Shown here piece after piece: positions 62,513-64,000 of a DNA stretch of 64,000 nucleotides. The stretch's first letter is position 1. Each line of letters opens with the position of its first letter. A program made the position numbers and the translations under genes. The DNA is taken from the NCBI RefSeq assembly GCF_026250525.1, contig NZ_CP111043.1, positions 1,725,421 through 1,789,420 of the forward strand, read 5' to 3'. The notes under the pieces are model-generated. The model was given only the letters and a program-made list of their open reading frames with translations. It searched no databases and was not told the origin of the DNA. Origin of the DNA: Chondrinema litorale. Lineage in GTDB: Bacteria > Bacteroidota > Bacteroidia > Cytophagales > Flammeovirgaceae.

Positions 62513-63667
62513 ATGAATAAGAAGAAAGTAGCCATACTTGGTTCTACAGGATCGATAGGAACGCAAGCGCTTGAAGTAATTAAAGAAAATCCACATCTTT
62601 TTGAAGTTACTGTACTTACAGCTCAAAATAATAGCTTATTACTTGCCCAACAATGCCAAGAGTTTAAGCCTGCAATGGCTGTAATTGGCAATTCAGATAA
62701 ACTTGACGAAGTTAAATCTTACCTTTCTCTAAGTGATACCACTGTCTTAAGTGGTGAACAAGCACTAGAAGAAGTAGTACAAAATCCGGAAATTGACATT
62801 GTTTTAACTGCCTTAGTTGGCTATGCTGGTTTAAAGCCAACGATTGCAGCTATAAAAGCGGGAAAAGATATAGCACTTGCTAACAAGGAAACATTGGTAG
62901 TTGCAGGTGAGCTCATTATGGAGCTTGCTAAAAAACATCAGGTAGAAATACATCCTGTAGATTCGGAGCATTCTGCTATTTATCAATGTCTATTAGGAGA
63001 GTTGCAAAATCCCATTGAGAAAATAATATTAACTGCATCTGGCGGGCCTTTTAGGGGCAGAGATACTCAGTACCTGGAAACTGTTACTAAAGCGCAAGCT
63101 TTGAAGCATCCAAACTGGGAAATGGGAGCAAAAATCACGATAGACTCTGCCACTTTAATGAACAAAGGACTTGAAGTGATAGAAGCTAAATGGTTATTTG
63201 GACTCAAACCTGAGCAAATAGATGTAATTGTTCATCCGCAATCTATCATACATTCTATGGTACAGTTTGAAGATGGAAGTATTAAAGCGCAAATGGGTTT
63301 GCCAGACATGAAACTGCCTATCGTTTTCGCCTTGAGTTATCCTCAAAGAATTAAAACCAGTTTTGAACGATTCAATTTTGCTCAATATCCTGAGTTAACA
63401 TTTGAGGCTCCTGATAAAAAAACATTCAGAAACTTACAGTTAGCTTTTGATGTATTGGAACAAGGCGGTAATATGCCATGTGCTTTAAATGCAGCTAATG
63501 AGATTGCCGTACAGCGCTTTCTTAAAAATGAGATTTCATTTTTGGGGATTGCTCAATTAAATGAAATTTGTCTTTCGAAGACTACATTTATCGCTAATCC
63601 GGTGTTAGAAGACTATGTAGAGACCGATAAACAAATTCGTTTGATTGCCTCAGAAATAAATCTATAA
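62513..63667 (+). CDS. dxr: 1-deoxy-D-xylulose 5-phosphate reductoisomerase
   Basis: A 384-residue enzyme of the MEP isoprenoid pathway that converts DXP to 2-C-methyl-D-erythritol 4-phosphate with NADPH. The N-terminal LGSTGSIGTQALEVI binds NADPH, PVDSEHSAIYQ holds the metal ligands (Asp and Glu), and TASGGPFRGR and IDSATLMNKGLEVIEAKWLF are the substrate-loop and metal-site motifs. All key residues are present and the length is normal. The rseP start is 102 bp downstream on the same strand, a common pairing in bacteria. Confidence 0.97.
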   Translation: MNKKKVAILGSTGSIGTQALEVIKENPHLFEVTVLTAQNNSLLLAQQCQEFKPAMAVIGNSDKLDEVKSYLSLSDTTVLSGEQALEEVVQNPEIDIVLTALVGYAGLKPTIAAIKAGKDIALANKETLVVAGELIMELAKKHQVEIHPVDSEHSAIYQCLLGELQNPIEKIILTASGGPFRGRDTQYLETVTKAQALKHPNWEMGAKITIDSATLMNKGLEVIEAKWLFGLKPEQIDVIVHPQSIIHSMVQFEDGSIKAQMGLPDMKLPIVFALSYPQRIKTSFERFNFAQYPELTFEAPDKKTFRNLQLAFDVLEQGGNMPCALNAANEIAVQRFLKNEISFLGIAQLNEICLSKTTFIANPVLEDYVETDKQIRLIASEINL

Positions 63668-63769
63668 CCGATAATAATAGTAGATAAAACTAAAAAATAT
63701 TTTCACCTGTTAAAAAAGGCAGGGAATTGTAAATTTATATTCTCATACTAATTAATAAATAATTCTTGC

Positions 63770-64000
63770 ATGGAAGGACTGATTATGACTGCACAGCTGC
63801 TTTTAGGCCTGTCGATACTGGTAGGGTTGCATGAGCTGGGCCATTTAATTGCAGCGAAAGTGTTTGGGATGCGTGTTGAAAAGTATTCCATAGGTTTTCC
63901 TCCAAAGCTTTTTGGTGTAAAAATTGGTGAAACTGAGTACTCTTTAGGCGCTTTACCTTTAGGCGGTTTTGTGAAAATATCTGGTATGATAGACGAATCT
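63770..64000 (+). CDS. rseP: site-2 protease RseP, N-terminal part (cut by window edge)
   Basis: An open frame from the ATG at 63770 runs 77 codons to the window edge without a stop. The first membrane helix carries the zinc motif HELGH (residues 21-25) in LVGLHELGHLIAAKVFGM, and LGALPLGGFVKISGM is the conserved membrane-reentrant segment. RseP enzymes cut anti-sigma factors and signal peptides within the inner membrane and contain one or two PDZ domains, which would lie outside the window. The location after dxr is typical. Confidence 0.9.
   Translation, partial: MEGLIMTAQLLLGLSILVGLHELGHLIAAKVFGMRVEKYSIGFPPKLFGVKIGETEYSLGALPLGGFVKISGMIDES

Overview
The window reads as a chromosomal segment of a marine-type, gliding-lineage Bacteroidota, most likely in the order Cytophagales. 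The support is: AT-rich DNA; Bacteroidota-style -7 elements (TANNTTTG) and few Shine-Dalgarno sequences; a SusC/SusD pair; a type IX secretion (T9SS) C-terminal sorting domain; a YtxJ-type bacillithiol-linked protein; a mitochondrial-type aconitase; and several families largely confined to the phylum (DUF2452, ASPIC/UnbV-VCBS lipoproteins, Reg_prop/Y_Y_Y kinases, a PorE-like protein). I see no rRNA, tRNA, CRISPR array, insertion sequence or phage. The order and family are inference.

Region by region. Positions 1-7,800 hold housekeeping and small metabolic genes: the end of an unidentified gene, DUF2452, a hotdog thioesterase, a two-repeat exported protein, an anchored nitrilase-fold protein without the catalytic cysteine, kduI-kduD, a dienoyl-CoA-reductase-like SDR, miaE, a possible 53-residue membrane peptide and gcvH. 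Positions 7,800-16,900 hold a large exported leucine-rich-repeat protein, a Na+/Ca2+ antiporter, aconitase, a three-gene cluster (two lipoproteins and a probable outer-membrane barrel), and a DUF4870 membrane protein. Positions 16,900-37,850 hold an ethanolamine-type permease and a polysaccharide utilisation locus. That locus reads leftward as SusC, SusD, ASPIC/VCBS lipoprotein, small lipoprotein, second ASPIC/VCBS lipoprotein and an oligo-1,6-glucosidase (GH13_31). A divergent LacI-family regulator and a multidomain T9SS-secreted GH13 amylase lie to the right. A 16-bp perfect palindrome with a CG centre in the 747-bp spacer is the likely LacI-family operator. The set suggests uptake and cleavage of an alpha-glucan with 1,4 and 1,6 linkages.

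Positions 37,890-45,400 hold a two-part Na+ symporter (large subunit plus a 35-residue MetS-like subunit), a membrane-anchored protein with three TIR domains, a glycosyltransferase and a flippase. The last two converge on a shared terminator made from their own stop regions. Positions 45,400-51,600 hold a sensory locus: a periplasmic propeller histidine kinase without a receiver, divergent from a helical-repeat protein and an NtrC-type sigma-54 response regulator. Positions 51,600-64,000 hold ytxJ, a small exported protein, rlmB, a DUF4136 protein, a TonB-dependent receptor, a FemAB/GNAT-like protein, an M16 peptidase, a PorE-like TPR/propeller/OmpA protein, dxr, and the start of rseP, which is cut by the window edge.

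The best candidate for an undescribed system is the triple-TIR membrane protein at 39,665-42,439. The duplicated ASPIC/VCBS pair in the glucan locus and the kinase/helical-repeat/sigma-54 trio come next. All functional statements rest on reading motifs by eye; no database search was run.
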